In this document: one piece after another, positions 51,508 to 63,258 of the stretch
Layout: the number at the start of each line of letters is the position of its first letter
Numbering within the stretch: position 1 is the stretch's first letter
Origin: Meiothermus rufus DSM 22234
GTDB lineage: Bacteria; Deinococcota; Deinococci; Deinococcales; Thermaceae
Direction: 5' to 3'
DNA: 64,000 nucleotides
Assembly: GCF_000423425.1 (NCBI RefSeq)
Contig: NZ_AUHY01000008.1
Span: 1-64,000 of the forward strand
Notes under the pieces: generated by a model
What the model saw: only the letters and a program-made list of their open reading frames with translations
What the model was told of the DNA's origin: nothing
Databases searched by the model: none
Position numbers and translations under genes: made by a program

Positions 51508-52341
51508 CTAGGGTTGGGGGTAGAGGCCAAAGGTGGCCAGCCAGTCCAGGTTGTGCTTCCGATCCAAGCGGTAGACACCACCGGTACCGGCACAATTCCC
51601 GTTTAGGCCAAACGAGGTGACCCCACCCACCACATTGCTGTCCCCGATGAAGTTGGGCCCACCCGAGTCGCCAAAACAGGTGCCACCGGTGCTGGCGTTA
51701 TTGGAGAGCAGGATGGAGTAGTCGCCGGTAAGGCCCGGTACATTAATCTGCACCAGGTGTGGGGTGGCCAGCATGCGTACACGTGCCGCTTCCACAAAGA
51801 CCGGGTTGATTCTTTGCAGGCCATAACCCACCGCAGTAAAGGTGGTGTTCTTCAGGCCGCGACGCCGGGCTAGCTCGTCCAGCACGTCCTGTTTGGGCAG
51901 GGCGCCGTACTGGCTCATATACATGGGTCGGTCGAGCACCACCACACCTAGGTCATAGAGAAAGAAGGCATTGGGGTTGTACTGCGGGTGGGTGTAGGGT
52001 GTACCGCCGGTCTGGCCGGTAAAGGGGTAGCCGTTGCCGGGTCGGCCTGCGTCGACGTCGGCATCAAACCAGATCTCCACCCTGGCGGCTGGGGGTTCGG
52101 TACAGTGGCCTGCGGTTAGGAAAAGGGTGGGGGACATCAGGGTTCCGCTGCAACGCCACAGGGGGTTTCCGTTGGCATCCTGGGCCACCATCAGACCTAC
52201 GTAGGGGTGCCGGTCGCCGTCGAGCTCGCCGTAGGTGATTTGCGCTAGAACTCCTTCGCTCGAGGTCTGGGGAACCGTGCTGCCACAGGCGGCAACGGCT
52301 AGGGTTAGGCCTGTCAAAAGTGCACCTCTAGCTCGCCACAT
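51508..52341 (-). CDS. Secreted trypsin-like serine protease (S1), probable lipoprotein
   Basis: 277 residues. A signal peptide with lipobox (LAVAAC) puts it on the outer face. The chymotrypsin-fold domain has the full triad: TAGHC (His), LYDLGVVVLD (Asp) and CFGDSGGP (Ser), with ILLSNNASTGG just before the last. ATG 52341 follows AGGAGG; an earlier in-frame start at 52365 has no such site. The substrate is unknown. The upstream region carries repeated TTACAGCGTAA palindromes shared with the divergent methyltransferase gene. Confidence 0.9.
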   Translation of the reverse strand: MWRARGALLTGLTLAVAACGSTVPQTSSEGVLAQITYGELDGDRHPYVGLMVAQDANGNPLWRCSGTLMSPTLFLTAGHCTEPPAARVEIWFDADVDAGRPGNGYPFTGQTGGTPYTHPQYNPNAFFLYDLGVVVLDRPMYMSQYGALPKQDVLDELARRRGLKNTTFTAVGYGLQRINPVFVEAARVRMLATPHLVQINVPGLTGDYSILLSNNASTGGTCFGDSGGPNFIGDSNVVGGVTSFGLNGNCAGTGGVYRLDRKHNLDWLATFGLYPQP

Positions 52342-52372
52342 AAAACCTCCTAATATGCTTCCCACGCGGTGA

Positions 52373-52438
52373 GATTTACAGCGTAAATCCAGCCTTGCCG
52401 AATTAACAAGAAATTACAGCGTAATCTAACGTTACAGC
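52373..52438. promoter_or_regulatory. Repeated TTACAGCGTAA palindromes between divergent protease and RNA methyltransferase genes
   Basis: GATTTACAGCGTAAATC (52373-52389, perfect arms) and ATTACAGCGTAAT (52413-52425, perfect arms) have the same TTAC-AGC-GTAA core; a half copy TTACAGC lies at 52432-52438. The centres are 38 bp apart. This looks like a two-site operator for a dimeric regulator that I cannot identify. Confidence 0.6.
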
Positions 52439-52461
52439 CTGCCTAAGACTAAGATGATCCC

Positions 52462-53271
52462 ATGCAGATTACCTCAACTGCCAACCCCCGCGTCAAGGCG
52501 GCGGCCAGCCTCAAGGAGCGCAAAGGTCGGGAGCAGGCGGGGCGTTTTCTAATTGAAGGGGCAAGGGAGATAGAGCGGGCCTTGGTGGCAGGCCTCGAGA
52601 TAGTGGAGGTTTTCTGCAGCGAGCGCCTTGACCCAGACGAAGCACGCGTGGTGGTGAAGCTGGGCAGGCTCGAGCGCCTGCAGATCGTCGAGGTTTCTGA
52701 GCCGGTACTCAAAAAGCTCAGCAGCCGCGAGAATCCGGCGGGGGTCGTGGCGGTGGCCAGAATGCCCAAACCTTCCCTGCGGGATTTCGTACCCCCCCAT
52801 AACGCCTTGTTGCTGGTCTCGGTGGGGCTGGAAAAACCCGGTAACCTGGGGGCTTTGTTGCGCTCGGCGGACGCAGCCGGGGCCCACGCGGTGCTGGTGG
52901 CGGGGGGGGTAGACCTTTACAGCCCGCAGGTCATTCGCAACTCCACAGGAACGCTCTTTTCCCTACCGGTTTTCGCCGCCTCGGAACAGGAGGTGCTGGA
53001 CTGGTTGGCCCACCACCAACTCCCCCTGGTCGCCACCACCCCTCACGCCGACACCCTCTACTGGGAGGTGAACCTGCGGGGGCCGGTGGCCGTTGTTTTG
53101 GGGCCCGAGCACACCGGGCTGAACGAGCGGTGGCTGGGCAAGGCCAGCCAGAAGGCCAGGATTCCCATGCAGGGCCAGGCCGATAGCCTTAACGTGGCGG
53201 TGACCGCAGCCCTGATGCTGTTCGAGGCCCTGCGGCAGCGCCGCTTTCCCAACACTGGGGGACAGACTTGA
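52462..53271 (+). CDS. TrmH/SpoU-family RNA 2'-O-ribose methyltransferase
   Basis: 269 residues: an N-terminal substrate-binding domain (SLKERKGREQAGRFLIEGAREI) and a SPOUT knot domain with ENPAGVVAVARM, VSVGLEKPGNLGALLRSADAAG, VLGPEHTGL and SLNVAVTAALMLFEA. It methylates rRNA or tRNA with S-adenosylmethionine; the 23S rRNA sites are typical for this group (RlmB/TsnR-like), but the exact base is not known. TAAGAT lies 6 nt before the ATG (leaderless). Confidence 0.9.
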   Translation: MQITSTANPRVKAAASLKERKGREQAGRFLIEGAREIERALVAGLEIVEVFCSERLDPDEARVVVKLGRLERLQIVEVSEPVLKKLSSRENPAGVVAVARMPKPSLRDFVPPHNALLLVSVGLEKPGNLGALLRSADAAGAHAVLVAGGVDLYSPQVIRNSTGTLFSLPVFAASEQEVLDWLAHHQLPLVATTPHADTLYWEVNLRGPVAVVLGPEHTGLNERWLGKASQKARIPMQGQADSLNVAVTAALMLFEALRQRRFPNTGGQT

Positions 53272-53314
53272 CACATAAAGACTCAACTGTCTTAGGTCTT
53301 GTGCCCTAGCCCTC

Positions 53315-53346
53315 TTGACATTCTCATGGATAGGTCGGAATAATAT
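53315..53346 (+). promoter_or_regulatory. Probable groESL promoter
   Basis: TTGACA at 53315-53320 and an AT-rich -10 region AATAATAT (53339-53346), spacing 18-20 nt depending on the hexamer chosen. The message has a leader of about 55 nt containing a CIRCE-like dyad. Confidence 0.5.
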
Positions 53347-53355
53347 AAAGCCGGG

Positions 53356-53382
53356 TTGACACTCTAAACCCAAGACTGTCAA
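53356..53382 (+). promoter_or_regulatory. CIRCE-like inverted repeat upstream of groES
   Basis: TTGACACTC (53356-53364), 9 nt, GACTGTCAA (53374-53382): arms complementary at 8 of 9 positions in the 9-9-9 layout of CIRCE (TTAGCACTC-N9-GAGTGCTAA). It suggests HrcA-type heat-shock control, although the half-site differs from the consensus. Confidence 0.55.
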
Positions 53383-53406
53383 AAGCAGGCACAAGGAGGA
53401 TCGAAA

Positions 53407-53703
53407 ATGGCTACAGCAACTGTGCTCCGACCCCTAGGCGACCGTGTGGTGGTCAAGCGCATTGAAGAAGAGCCCAAGACCAAAGGGGGCATCGTGCTGC
53501 CCGACACCGCCAAGGAGAAGCCCCAAAAGGGCAAGGTGATCGCTGTAGGCAGCGGGCGGATTCTGGACAACGGCACTAAGGTACCCCTCGAGGTCAAGGA
53601 GGGCGATACCGTGGTGTTCGCCAAGTACGGTGGTACTGAGATTGAGATCGACGGCGAGGAGTACATCATCCTCTCCGAGCGCGATCTGCTGGCTGTGCTG
53701 TAA
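53407..53703 (+). CDS. groES: Co-chaperonin GroES
   Basis: 98 residues, the usual length. The lid of the folding chamber: [32 protein letters not shown], where the mobile loop is the middle part, followed by [31 protein letters not shown] precedes the ATG. First gene of the groESL operon, 30 nt before groEL, under the TTGACA promoter and the CIRCE-like element. Confidence 0.98.
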   Translation: MATATVLRPLGDRVVVKRIEEEPKTKGGIVLPDTAKEKPQKGKVIAVGSGRILDNGTKVPLEVKEGDTVVFAKYGGTEIEIDGEEYIILSERDLLAVL

Positions 53704-53730
53704 GCGCGTTGTTTTGCACGGAGGAGTTGA

Positions 53731-55368
<1,638 letters not shown>

Positions 55369-55381
55369 GCAGCCTATTAGG

Positions 55382-55409
55382 AAACCAGCCGCTAGAGCGG
55401 CTGGTTTTT
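55382..55409 (+). terminator. Intrinsic terminator of groESL
   Basis: Stem AAACCAGCCGC / GCGGCTGGTTT (11 bp, loop TAGA) ending in a T-run and followed by TGCTTTT. Just after the groEL stop codon. Confidence 0.92.
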
Positions 55410-55415
55410 GCTTTT

Positions 55416-55718
55416 CTAGTGAAGCTGGGCTTCCCAGTCGGCCAGGGCCTGCAGGGCAGGCTGCAGGGCCCGGCCCCGGGGGGTTAGGGCGTAGTCTACC
55501 CGGGGGGGCACTTCCTTATACTCGGTTCGCTTGATCAGGCCGAATTCCTCGAGTTCTTTGAGCCGCAGCGAAAGGGTTCGGGGGGGCAGCGCCGTGGTCT
55601 GCTGCAAGACCCCAAAGCGCCGGGGGCCTTCTTGTAAGGCGCGCAGGATAGCGTAGACGCCGCTCTGGCCCAGCAACTCGAGTAAAACCTCGAGGGGCTT
55701 TTCGCTGAAGCTGGTCAT
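55416..55718 (-). CDS. HxlR-family transcriptional regulator
   Basis: 100 residues, one winged HTH: LLELLGQSGVYAILRALQEG, FGVLQQTTALPPRTLSLRLKELEEFGLI, then the wing PRVDYALTPRGRAL. It lacks the N-terminal cysteine found in its neighbour. TATGCT lies 6 nt before the ATG (leaderless). Two palindromes, GGTATACC (55751-55758) and ACCATATGGT (55773-55782), lie upstream and may be operators. Its target is not known. Confidence 0.85.
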   Translation of the reverse strand: MTSFSEKPLEVLLELLGQSGVYAILRALQEGPRRFGVLQQTTALPPRTLSLRLKELEEFGLIKRTEYKEVPPRVDYALTPRGRALQPALQALADWEAQLH

Positions 55719-55811
55719 ACCTGAAGCATAGCCAGCCTGGCTTTGGGCTAGGTATACCCCCGCTACAAAGCGACCATATGGTTGTTTTGGAAATAGCTCC
55801 AGAAAGCCGCT

Positions 55812-56159
55812 TTATGTTGGGCTGGGAGCGGGCAGATACTGCCGGCTCCAACGGTCAATGGCCTCGATGACCGTCTGCAAGGCCTGCCCAGCCTCGGTGA
55901 GCGCGTAGCTGGTCCGGGGGGGCATGGTGGAATGCACGGTCTTGGAAACAATGCCCAAAAGCTCGAGCTTCTCCACCCGCTGGGCCAGGGTGGCCGGGTT
56001 GCAGCCGCCTACTGCCCGGGCCAGTTCGTTGAAACCCTTGGGGCCATCCAGCAGGGCGCGAATGATGTGTAACGTCCATTTTTCCTGCAACACATTGATC
56101 GCCTCGTAGACCGGGCAGAAGCTGTGGTCTACCTCGAGGGGGTGGGCGCTTTTGGCCAT
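55812..56159 (-). CDS. HxlR-family transcriptional regulator, possibly redox-sensing
   Basis: 115 residues, winged HTH with the classic HxlR start [26 protein letters not shown]. The single cysteine in FCPVY is the one used for thiol sensing in YodB/HypR-type members; a second cysteine is at GGCNPAT. The wing is [14 protein letters not shown]. It is divergent from a YceI gene across a promoter rich in AT palindromes, so it probably controls itself and YceI. Confidence 0.86.
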   Translation of the reverse strand: MAKSAHPLEVDHSFCPVYEAINVLQEKWTLHIIRALLDGPKGFNELARAVGGCNPATLAQRVEKLELLGIVSKTVHSTMPPRTSYALTEAGQALQTVIEAIDRWSRQYLPAPSPT

Positions 56160-56203
56160 ACCATTTCCAGGTTAGCACATTTTTGCTTTCCTTGCTCAAA
56201 CGC

Positions 56204-56233
56204 TTGACATATTATATCGCTATTTTATATGAT
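56204..56233 (+). promoter_or_regulatory. Promoter of the YceI gene with AT-rich dyad
   Basis: TTGACA (56204-56209) and TATGAT (56228-56233) with an 18-nt spacer, a near-consensus promoter. The spacer and flanks form an imperfect dyad (CATATTATA and TATATGATG), a plausible HxlR site, next to the divergent HxlR gene. The leader is about 40 nt with AAGGAGG. Confidence 0.7.
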
Positions 56234-56281
56234 GCACTTGCCGGAATAAAATACTTATCTCGGCATCAAGGAGGAAAGCGA

Positions 56282-56818
56282 ATGAAGTGGAACCTGGACA
56301 GTAGCCATACCAGTGTGGCCTTTGTGGTTAAGCACATGGGGCTTTTCAACGCTCGAGGCCAGTTCAAGAAAATCTCTGGTACCTTGGAGGCCGATGCCCA
56401 GGGGGTGCCCAGCCGGATTGAAGCGGTCATCGATGCGGCCAGCATCGAGACCGGCGAGGCCCAGCGCGATGCCCATCTGCGCTCTTCCGACTTCCTGGAG
56501 GTGGAAAAATACCCAGAGATTCGCTTTGTAAGCACCCAGATCGAGCCTCTGGGGGGCAACCGCTATCGGATTCAGGGTGACCTGACCATCCGCGGGGTGA
56601 CCAAGCCGGTGGTGCTCGAGGCTGAACTGAGCCCGCCCATCAAAGACCCCTGGGGGCTGACCCGCACCGGGGCCACCGCAAGCGGGGTGCTTAACCGCAA
56701 GGACTGGGGCCTGACCTGGAACCAGGTGCTAGAGTTTGGAGCGCTCTTGGTGGGGGAGGAGGTTCGCTTCAATATCGAGGTGGAAGCCGTGGCTGCCCCG
56801 GAAGCCGCTACTGCCTAG
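56282..56818 (+). CDS. YceI family protein
   Basis: A 178-residue lipocalin-like barrel that binds polyprenoids or other long lipids: [26 protein letters not shown], then [20 protein letters not shown] and [30 protein letters not shown] 56282 has AAGGAGG at the right distance; the longer frame from 56183 would start before the promoter. No signal peptide, so it is probably cytoplasmic, like many thermophile members (cf. the Thermus TT1927b fold). Its last 4 bases overlap the convergent gene. Confidence 0.9.
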   Translation: MKWNLDSSHTSVAFVVKHMGLFNARGQFKKISGTLEADAQGVPSRIEAVIDAASIETGEAQRDAHLRSSDFLEVEKYPEIRFVSTQIEPLGGNRYRIQGDLTIRGVTKPVVLEAELSPPIKDPWGLTRTGATASGVLNRKDWGLTWNQVLEFGALLVGEEVRFNIEVEAVAAPEAATA

Positions 56819-57732
56819 CCTGCTTCCGCTTGGTGGGGCGGTTTTCTGCTGAAAAACCCGATAAGCCACCGCACAAACCTGCTCAAGGGCCCCTTGCGGG
56901 CCCTTTGTTCTGCTGATCGCGTGGCCTCTTTGGGGCCTACGTCGTGCCCGATGGCCTGGGACAGGTAGTAGCGGTGGTCGGAAATCCATAGGTACAAGTC
57001 GGCCTCGGTGCGGCCGGGGAAGTGCTGCAGAATGCCGCTTTGGCGAATCTCCTGTATGGTGGGTTGGTAGAGCCGGTCGTACCAGTCCGCTACGGCCTCT
57101 TCCCAGCTAACGGCGCGTTTTTGCTCGAGGCCCATGAAGTACTGGTGGGTGCGAATATGGTCGAGTAGGACGTCGTAACGGCCCGGCTTGCTAAACAGGA
57201 TAGGCTCGTGGTTGGGGCGTAGTTGGGGTAGCTTGCTTTGCTCGAGGAACTGGGCGTACTCTCCCTTCAGGATGAGGTCTTTTAAGGTGTCATCCGGCTC
57301 GAGGTCTACCGGTACGTCCAGCTCGATGACATAGGCGTCAATGAAGCGTTGACCCAGGGCCTTGGCCAAGGCGGTGCGGTGGTTGCCATCTTTGACGAAG
57401 TAGACCTCGCCTACCTTGTATACCTCGATGGGGGGAAACTCGGTGCCCTCGAGCTGGGCCTGGCGCAGGCGGGCCCAGCGGTCTAGGGTGTGGGGTTCTT
57501 TGGGCATGAACCCGGCGTCGAAGTCGCTGTAGCGGTCCACTGAGCCGATGATTTTGTCCACTTCGATGGTCTGCAGCCCTTTGTAAGACTCCCCTTTGGG
57601 CCGTAGCCTGGCTACGGCGCTATAGGGCAGTAAGTCGTTGGGCTGGCCGCGTAGGCGCCGCAGAAAATCGTGCACCAGCACCCGGCGCGACAGCGCCTCG
57701 GCTTCCAACTGGGCTTGGCGCTCTAATTCCAT
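56815..57732 (-). CDS. ParB-like protein with DUF4032
   Basis: 305 residues. The first half has a ParB-like nuclease/CTPase fold: [22 protein letters not shown] and the motif [15 protein letters not shown]. The second half is DUF4032: [49 protein letters not shown]. The C-terminus is basic ([14 protein letters not shown]). Activity is unproven; related proteins look like nucleotide-dependent regulators. It is isolated, and converges on YceI. Confidence 0.8.
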   Translation of the reverse strand: MELERQAQLEAEALSRRVLVHDFLRRLRGQPNDLLPYSAVARLRPKGESYKGLQTIEVDKIIGSVDRYSDFDAGFMPKEPHTLDRWARLRQAQLEGTEFPPIEVYKVGEVYFVKDGNHRTALAKALGQRFIDAYVIELDVPVDLEPDDTLKDLILKGEYAQFLEQSKLPQLRPNHEPILFSKPGRYDVLLDHIRTHQYFMGLEQKRAVSWEEAVADWYDRLYQPTIQEIRQSGILQHFPGRTEADLYLWISDHRYYLSQAIGHDVGPKEATRSAEQRARKGPLSRFVRWLIGFFSRKPPHQAEAG

Positions 57733-57893
57733 AAGGTTCCCCTTAGTCTATTCGCTTTCTGGATGGGCCAGGGGTTAGCAGCGAGGCCGGCTTGTGGGGG
57801 GGCTGGGTTGAGCCTGCAACCCAAGCCGAGTATAGCTGGGTTGTGTTGAGAAATCATCTGCCCTCATGGAGCGGGGCTAAGATGCATGGCGGG

Positions 57894-59150
57894 ATGCGCG
57901 GGTTTGTGCTGGGGTGGCTATGCTTGGCCTCGTTGACATGGGGCTATCCCCAGGGGCTTTTGTACATCCCCCTCGACGACCGGCCCCCTAACTGGTCGCC
58001 CTGTACCTGGGGGCTGGTGCACTGTCCCCCTCGAGGGCTTTATCAAGGGCGCGCTGGGGTTAGCCCCCAGGCCCTTTCGAGCTGGCTGTTGGCCCAAAGG
58101 GGGCCCACTTTGGTAGCCAGCCTGGACGCTTTGGTTTATGGCGGGTTAGTGCAAAGCCGCACTGCAGCGCTACCCTTGGAAGAGGCCCTAAGCCGCCTAG
58201 AGGTTCTGGCGCATTGGCAGGCCCACAGCGGTGGGCAGGTGCTGGCCTTTGGGGTTATCCCCCGTCATCCCGACGCTATCCACCGCCAGCGCAACCTGGC
58301 TTTGCTGCGCCGCCTGGGGGAGGGGTTGGGCTTGGCCTACCTCGAGGCTCCCTGGGACGATGCCCTGCCGGGTTCACCGGCGGTAGCCGAGGCTGCCACC
58401 CTGCCCTTGCCCACGCGTCCTGGGGCCGACGAGGCCGGGCAGGTGCTGTTGTTGCGGGCGTTGAACCCGGGGTTGCGGGTGCAGGTGCTCTACGACCAGC
58501 CCCAGGTGGTTGAGCAGGTGACCCGCTACGAGGGGATTCCCCTAAGGGAAACCGTGGATCGCCTGCTGGCCTCGGCAAAAGCGGTGGCCGTGGAAGAGCG
58601 GCCCGACCTGGTGCTGGTGGTTTATACCGGCGGCGATCCCCGCCAGGGGGTGTTGAGCGTGCTGCGTGGCCTGCGCCAGGCCCCGGTGGCCCTGGCCGAT
58701 ATCGCCCGGGTCAACCGGGGGGATGCCCCCTTGGTGCGGTACTTGATGGCCCTGGGCCTTTACCGCGAGCTGGCGGCCTACGCGGCTTGGGGTACTCCAG
58801 GCAACAATCTGGGCGCAGCTTTAGCCCAGGGAGGGTTGTTCTCGGCCCCGACCTGCCAACGAGCGGGCAATACCGCTGTGGCCTGCGAAGCCTGGCGTAC
58901 CCGCGCCTTGGCCCAAGCCTACCTCGAGTACCTTTGGGGAGAGGTGGGACGTCCCTGGGTGCGGGCTCGTTTCCCCGAGCCGCTGACCGAGGAAGCCGCC
59001 CGCTATGTTCTGGAGCGCTTACAATCTGAACCCACGCCACACTTGGGCCTAGGCCAGCTTCGGCTGGTGGGCCTACAATTCCCTTGGCAACGCAGTTTTG
59101 AAGCGGAGTGGCAGTACAGGTTGGAACAAACCTCGCCACCGCGGCCATAG
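57894..59150 (+). CDS. DUF4127 family protein, probably exported
   Basis: 418 residues. A short N-terminal hydrophobic stretch (GFVLGWLCLASLTWG) looks like a signal peptide. Family motifs: YIPLDDRPPNWSP at the start, SLDALVYGGLVQSR near residue 80, and AYAAWGTPGNNLGAALAQG near residue 305. No function is established for DUF4127. ATG 57894 was chosen because TAAGAT at 57878-57883 is a promoter box 10 nt before it; the ATGs upstream are at or before that box. Confidence 0.82.
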   Translation: MRGFVLGWLCLASLTWGYPQGLLYIPLDDRPPNWSPCTWGLVHCPPRGLYQGRAGVSPQALSSWLLAQRGPTLVASLDALVYGGLVQSRTAALPLEEALSRLEVLAHWQAHSGGQVLAFGVIPRHPDAIHRQRNLALLRRLGEGLGLAYLEAPWDDALPGSPAVAEAATLPLPTRPGADEAGQVLLLRALNPGLRVQVLYDQPQVVEQVTRYEGIPLRETVDRLLASAKAVAVEERPDLVLVVYTGGDPRQGVLSVLRGLRQAPVALADIARVNRGDAPLVRYLMALGLYRELAAYAAWGTPGNNLGAALAQGGLFSAPTCQRAGNTAVACEAWRTRALAQAYLEYLWGEVGRPWVRARFPEPLTEEAARYVLERLQSEPTPHLGLGQLRLVGLQFPWQRSFEAEWQYRLEQTSPPRP

Positions 59151-59275
59151 CGGGGCCAAAAAGGCCTGGGCGGAGCGTAGACTTCTTTTTATCTGAATGA
59201 CTATGGCCGGGGCTTGGGTTTATAGTTGTGATGGCGGTACTTCCCAAAGCCTGGCTAGACCCTAATCTTTAGGCA

Positions 59276-61888
59276 GTGATGAGCGCTTCTTACCAAGGCC
59301 TGCTGGCCCTTTTGCGCGAACTGGTCGCCAGTGCCGACCTTTCTTCCCTATTGACAGCGGTGCTCGAGGGGGCCTTGCGCTTGATTCCTGGCGCCCAGGC
59401 GGGCTCGGCCTTGGTGCGCGAGGGAGAGGCCTACCGCTTCGTGGCTATGCGGGGCCATAATATCCCCCTGCCCAGCTATCCCCTTAGCCTGGAAGATGAG
59501 CTGCGCTGGTATGGGGGCAGCCTGCAGCAGGCTTTGCAAGCCCAGCCCATCATCAGCCGGGTTCAGGCGGAGCGCAGTGGCCTGTCGGCTGAGGATCGGC
59601 AGACCCTGCACCCTATCTACTGGACTTTGAGCCTGCCGATTCCTTTGGCTCATCGGGTGGAGGCCTGGCTTTGTCTGGACCGCCTCGAGCCCACCCCCTA
59701 CCCCCCCGAGGCCTTGCCGCTGGCCCAGGAGCTGGGCAAAAGCCTGGGGGTGGTTCTTTTGGCCCTGAAGGAGCGGGAAAATACCCAGGCCCGCCTCGAG
59801 CGCGAGGAGCGCTTGGCGCGGGTGTTGGCAGTGCTCTCCACCTTTCATCGGGCCGACCTATTGTGGCAGGCTTTGCCCCACCTGATTCTGGAGATGGTGG
59901 GGCGGCAGCGGGCGGTGGCCTTGCGGCGGGTGGAGGATGGCCTCGAGGTCTGCGCCGCCGTAAACTGGGACGAGTCTTTAGGCCAGCGGGTTCCCCCGGG
60001 CAAAGGCCTCTCCTGGCTTGCCTTGGAGGAGCGGCGGGTACAGATCGTGCCCCTAGAGCACCCCCAGCTTTACCGCCCCCGGGAGGGACGGGGCCGCTTC
60101 GCTGCTTTTGTACCCATTCTCGATGCACACAACCAGCCAGCCGGGGTAGTGGTCGCCTACGGAGATACCCCCTTCGACCCCGAGGATGGGGCCGTGTTGG
60201 AGTCCTTTGGCCGGGGGGTGGGGCAGGCGCTGGCCCGTTTGGAGGCCCAGGCGGCCCAGGCGCGGGAGCTGGCCCGCCTGCAGGCCCTGGCCCAGCTCAG
60301 CCAGCGCCTAACCGAGGCCCAGAGCACCGGGGAGCTTTTGCAACACGTGGTGCGGGAGGCCTTGGCCCAGACCGGGGCCTCGAGCAGCCTGGTTTCGCTG
60401 TACCGCCCTCAGGAGGATGTGCTCGAGGTGGTGGCGGCTGCGGGCTATGCCGCCGAGCGAGCCGCTGGCACCCGGCATCCGCGCGGCCAGGGGCTGGCCT
60501 GGCGGGTGTTGGAAAAGCGCAGCCCGCTGTACCTGCCCGATGCCTCCGCCGAACCCAGCGCACGCTTCTTGTCGGGGCAGCGAAGCAAGGCCGCTTACCT
60601 GGGGGTGCCGCTGGGCGACCCCGAGGGGCGGATCGTGGGGGTGCTCTCGGTGGATACAGCCGGGACGGGGGGGGTGTTGCGGCCCCAGGACCGGTACGCC
60701 TTGGAAGCCTTAGCCCGGGTGGCCGGGGTGCTGCTCTCCCGTTTGCAGGCCCTCGAGCAGGCATACCGGCAGGCCAACAACTACCAGGCCCTGGTGCAGA
60801 TGTCCAGCGACCTAGAACTGCTCGACGACCCTCAGCCGATGGCCCAGCGGGCCCTGGTGGCCCTGTTGGGGCTCAGCGGGTTGCACGCCGGGGGGGTGTA
60901 CCGCTTCCAGCCGGCGATGGAGGACCCTCAGCGCGGCCAGGCCCAGCTTCAGGTATGGCATGGGCGGCCTGAATTGAACACCCTAGATGAGCTGGTTCAA
61001 CACTTTCGTACGCTGCCGGTTTATCTGGAAAGGGAGGATAGCCTTTTGGGCCGGGCTTTGAAGACGGGCCAGACCCAGTTTTTGCCGGACTACCAGGCCT
61101 GGGAGATGGGGTTTGGCGCGCTCAAGGAGCAAGGGTTGCGGACACTGGTGGTGACCCCATTGCGGGTGAGGAACCAGCCCTATGGGGCGCTGGTGCTGGT
61201 TAGTCTTCAGCAAGAGGTGGGGCTTTCACAGGAAAACCTGGCCCTGGTTGAGGCGGTGGCGCGGCGGCTGGAGCGAGCCTGGGAGCGGGGGCTGCACCTG
61301 GAGGAAATCGCCCGCACCCGCGAGGATGCCTTGCGGGCTTTGGGCCTGGGGCTGGAGCTGCGTGACCTCGAGACCAAGGGGCATACCGACCGGGTGGTGC
61401 TCCTGACCGAGGCCCTGGGAAGGCGCGTCGGCTTTGCCGACCTGGAGGGGCTGCGCTTGGGGGCTTATCTGCACGACTTAGGTAAGCTGGCCATTCCCGA
61501 TGCCATCCTGCTCAAACCAGGCACCCTTACCGATGCCGAGTGGCGCATCATCCAGAGCCACTGCGATATTGGTTTCGGTATGCTGGAAAACCTGGGTTTT
61601 TTATCCCAGACAGCGCGCAACATCGTGCGTTACCACCATGAGCGCATCGATGGCTCGGGCTACCCCTTCGGCTTGCGGCAGGAGGAGATTCCCCTCGAGG
61701 CTCGGCTCTTTGCCGTGGTGGATGTCTACGATGCGTTGCTGCATTCACGCCCTTACAAAGCCGCCTGGAGCCAGGAAGAAGCCCTACGCGAGCTGCGCCG
61801 GCAGGCCGGGCGTACCCTGGATGCTGGCTTGGTAGAGGCCTTCGTTGCCCTAATCGAACGGGTTCCCTCGCAAGAAGGCACAGACTAG
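59276..61888 (+). CDS. Multi-GAF HD-GYP cyclic-di-GMP phosphodiesterase
   Basis: 870 residues: about four GAF sensor domains (roughly 10-155, 175-315, 340-480 and 505-660), then an HD-GYP domain (690-860). The catalytic residues are intact: GHTDRVV, YLHDLGKLAIPD (HD), SHCDIGFGML and NIVRYHHERIDGSGYPFGL (GYP), so it should hydrolyse c-di-GMP. The absence of membrane segments means a cytoplasmic signal. GTG 59276 follows TAATCT by exactly 7 nt (leaderless); ATG 59279 is next. An unrelated degenerate GGDEF protein lies elsewhere in the window. Confidence 0.9.
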   Translation: MMSASYQGLLALLRELVASADLSSLLTAVLEGALRLIPGAQAGSALVREGEAYRFVAMRGHNIPLPSYPLSLEDELRWYGGSLQQALQAQPIISRVQAERSGLSAEDRQTLHPIYWTLSLPIPLAHRVEAWLCLDRLEPTPYPPEALPLAQELGKSLGVVLLALKERENTQARLEREERLARVLAVLSTFHRADLLWQALPHLILEMVGRQRAVALRRVEDGLEVCAAVNWDESLGQRVPPGKGLSWLALEERRVQIVPLEHPQLYRPREGRGRFAAFVPILDAHNQPAGVVVAYGDTPFDPEDGAVLESFGRGVGQALARLEAQAAQARELARLQALAQLSQRLTEAQSTGELLQHVVREALAQTGASSSLVSLYRPQEDVLEVVAAAGYAAERAAGTRHPRGQGLAWRVLEKRSPLYLPDASAEPSARFLSGQRSKAAYLGVPLGDPEGRIVGVLSVDTAGTGGVLRPQDRYALEALARVAGVLLSRLQALEQAYRQANNYQALVQMSSDLELLDDPQPMAQRALVALLGLSGLHAGGVYRFQPAMEDPQRGQAQLQVWHGRPELNTLDELVQHFRTLPVYLEREDSLLGRALKTGQTQFLPDYQAWEMGFGALKEQGLRTLVVTPLRVRNQPYGALVLVSLQQEVGLSQENLALVEAVARRLERAWERGLHLEEIARTREDALRALGLGLELRDLETKGHTDRVVLLTEALGRRVGFADLEGLRLGAYLHDLGKLAIPDAILLKPGTLTDAEWRIIQSHCDIGFGMLENLGFLSQTARNIVRYHHERIDGSGYPFGLRQEEIPLEARLFAVVDVYDALLHSRPYKAAWSQEEALRELRRQAGRTLDAGLVEAFVALIERVPSQEGTD

Positions 61889-61897
61889 GCCATCTTG

Positions 61898-61918
61898 GGG
61901 AGCCCTGCCAGGGTTCCC
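61898..61918 (+). terminator. Hairpin after the HD-GYP gene
   Basis: GGGAGCCCT / AGGGTTCCC (one G-U pair), loop of 3, 10 nt after the stop codon. No U-run follows, so it is a weak or Rho-assisted terminator. Confidence 0.5.
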
Positions 61919-61959
61919 ACCGCGACTTCGCCATGGTAGGTGGTAAACCCCCTGCGGGG

Positions 61960-61968
61960 TGCTATACT
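61960..61968 (+). promoter_or_regulatory. Extended -10 promoter of metK
   Basis: TG at 61960-61961, one base, then TATACT (61963-61968). The leader is about 40 nt and includes AGGAGGA near 62003. Same core as the guaB promoter; no SAM riboswitch features are visible. Confidence 0.65.
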
Positions 61969-62012
61969 TTGTCGGTTGACGCGGCTTTGCTGCGCGGCAT
62001 AGGAGGAGCAAG

Positions 62013-63185
<1,173 letters not shown>

Positions 63186-63242
63186 CCCACAAGCGTGGTG
63201 AGGGGCGGCAGGGGCCGTCCCTCTATTGTTGACCCCACTTTT

Positions 63243-63257
63243 TGTATACTGTATACA
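63243..63257. promoter_or_regulatory. GntR-type operator overlapping the -10 box of the regulator gene
   Basis: TGTATAC-T-GTATACA is a perfect palindrome around one base (63243-63257). It contains the -10 TATACT (63245-63250), and the start codon follows at 63259. This fits self-repression by the GntR protein. Confidence 0.75.
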
Positions 63258-63258
63258 T

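Noticed and set aside
59671-60972. Plus-strand open frame (433 codons) in another frame of the GAF/HD-GYP gene
   Set aside because: Gly/Pro/Ala/Arg-rich product without domains; the GAF frame is clearly coding.
61969-62012. metK leader examined for a SAM riboswitch
   Set aside because: The leader is about 40 nt, too short for any known SAM riboswitch class, and shows no conserved blocks.
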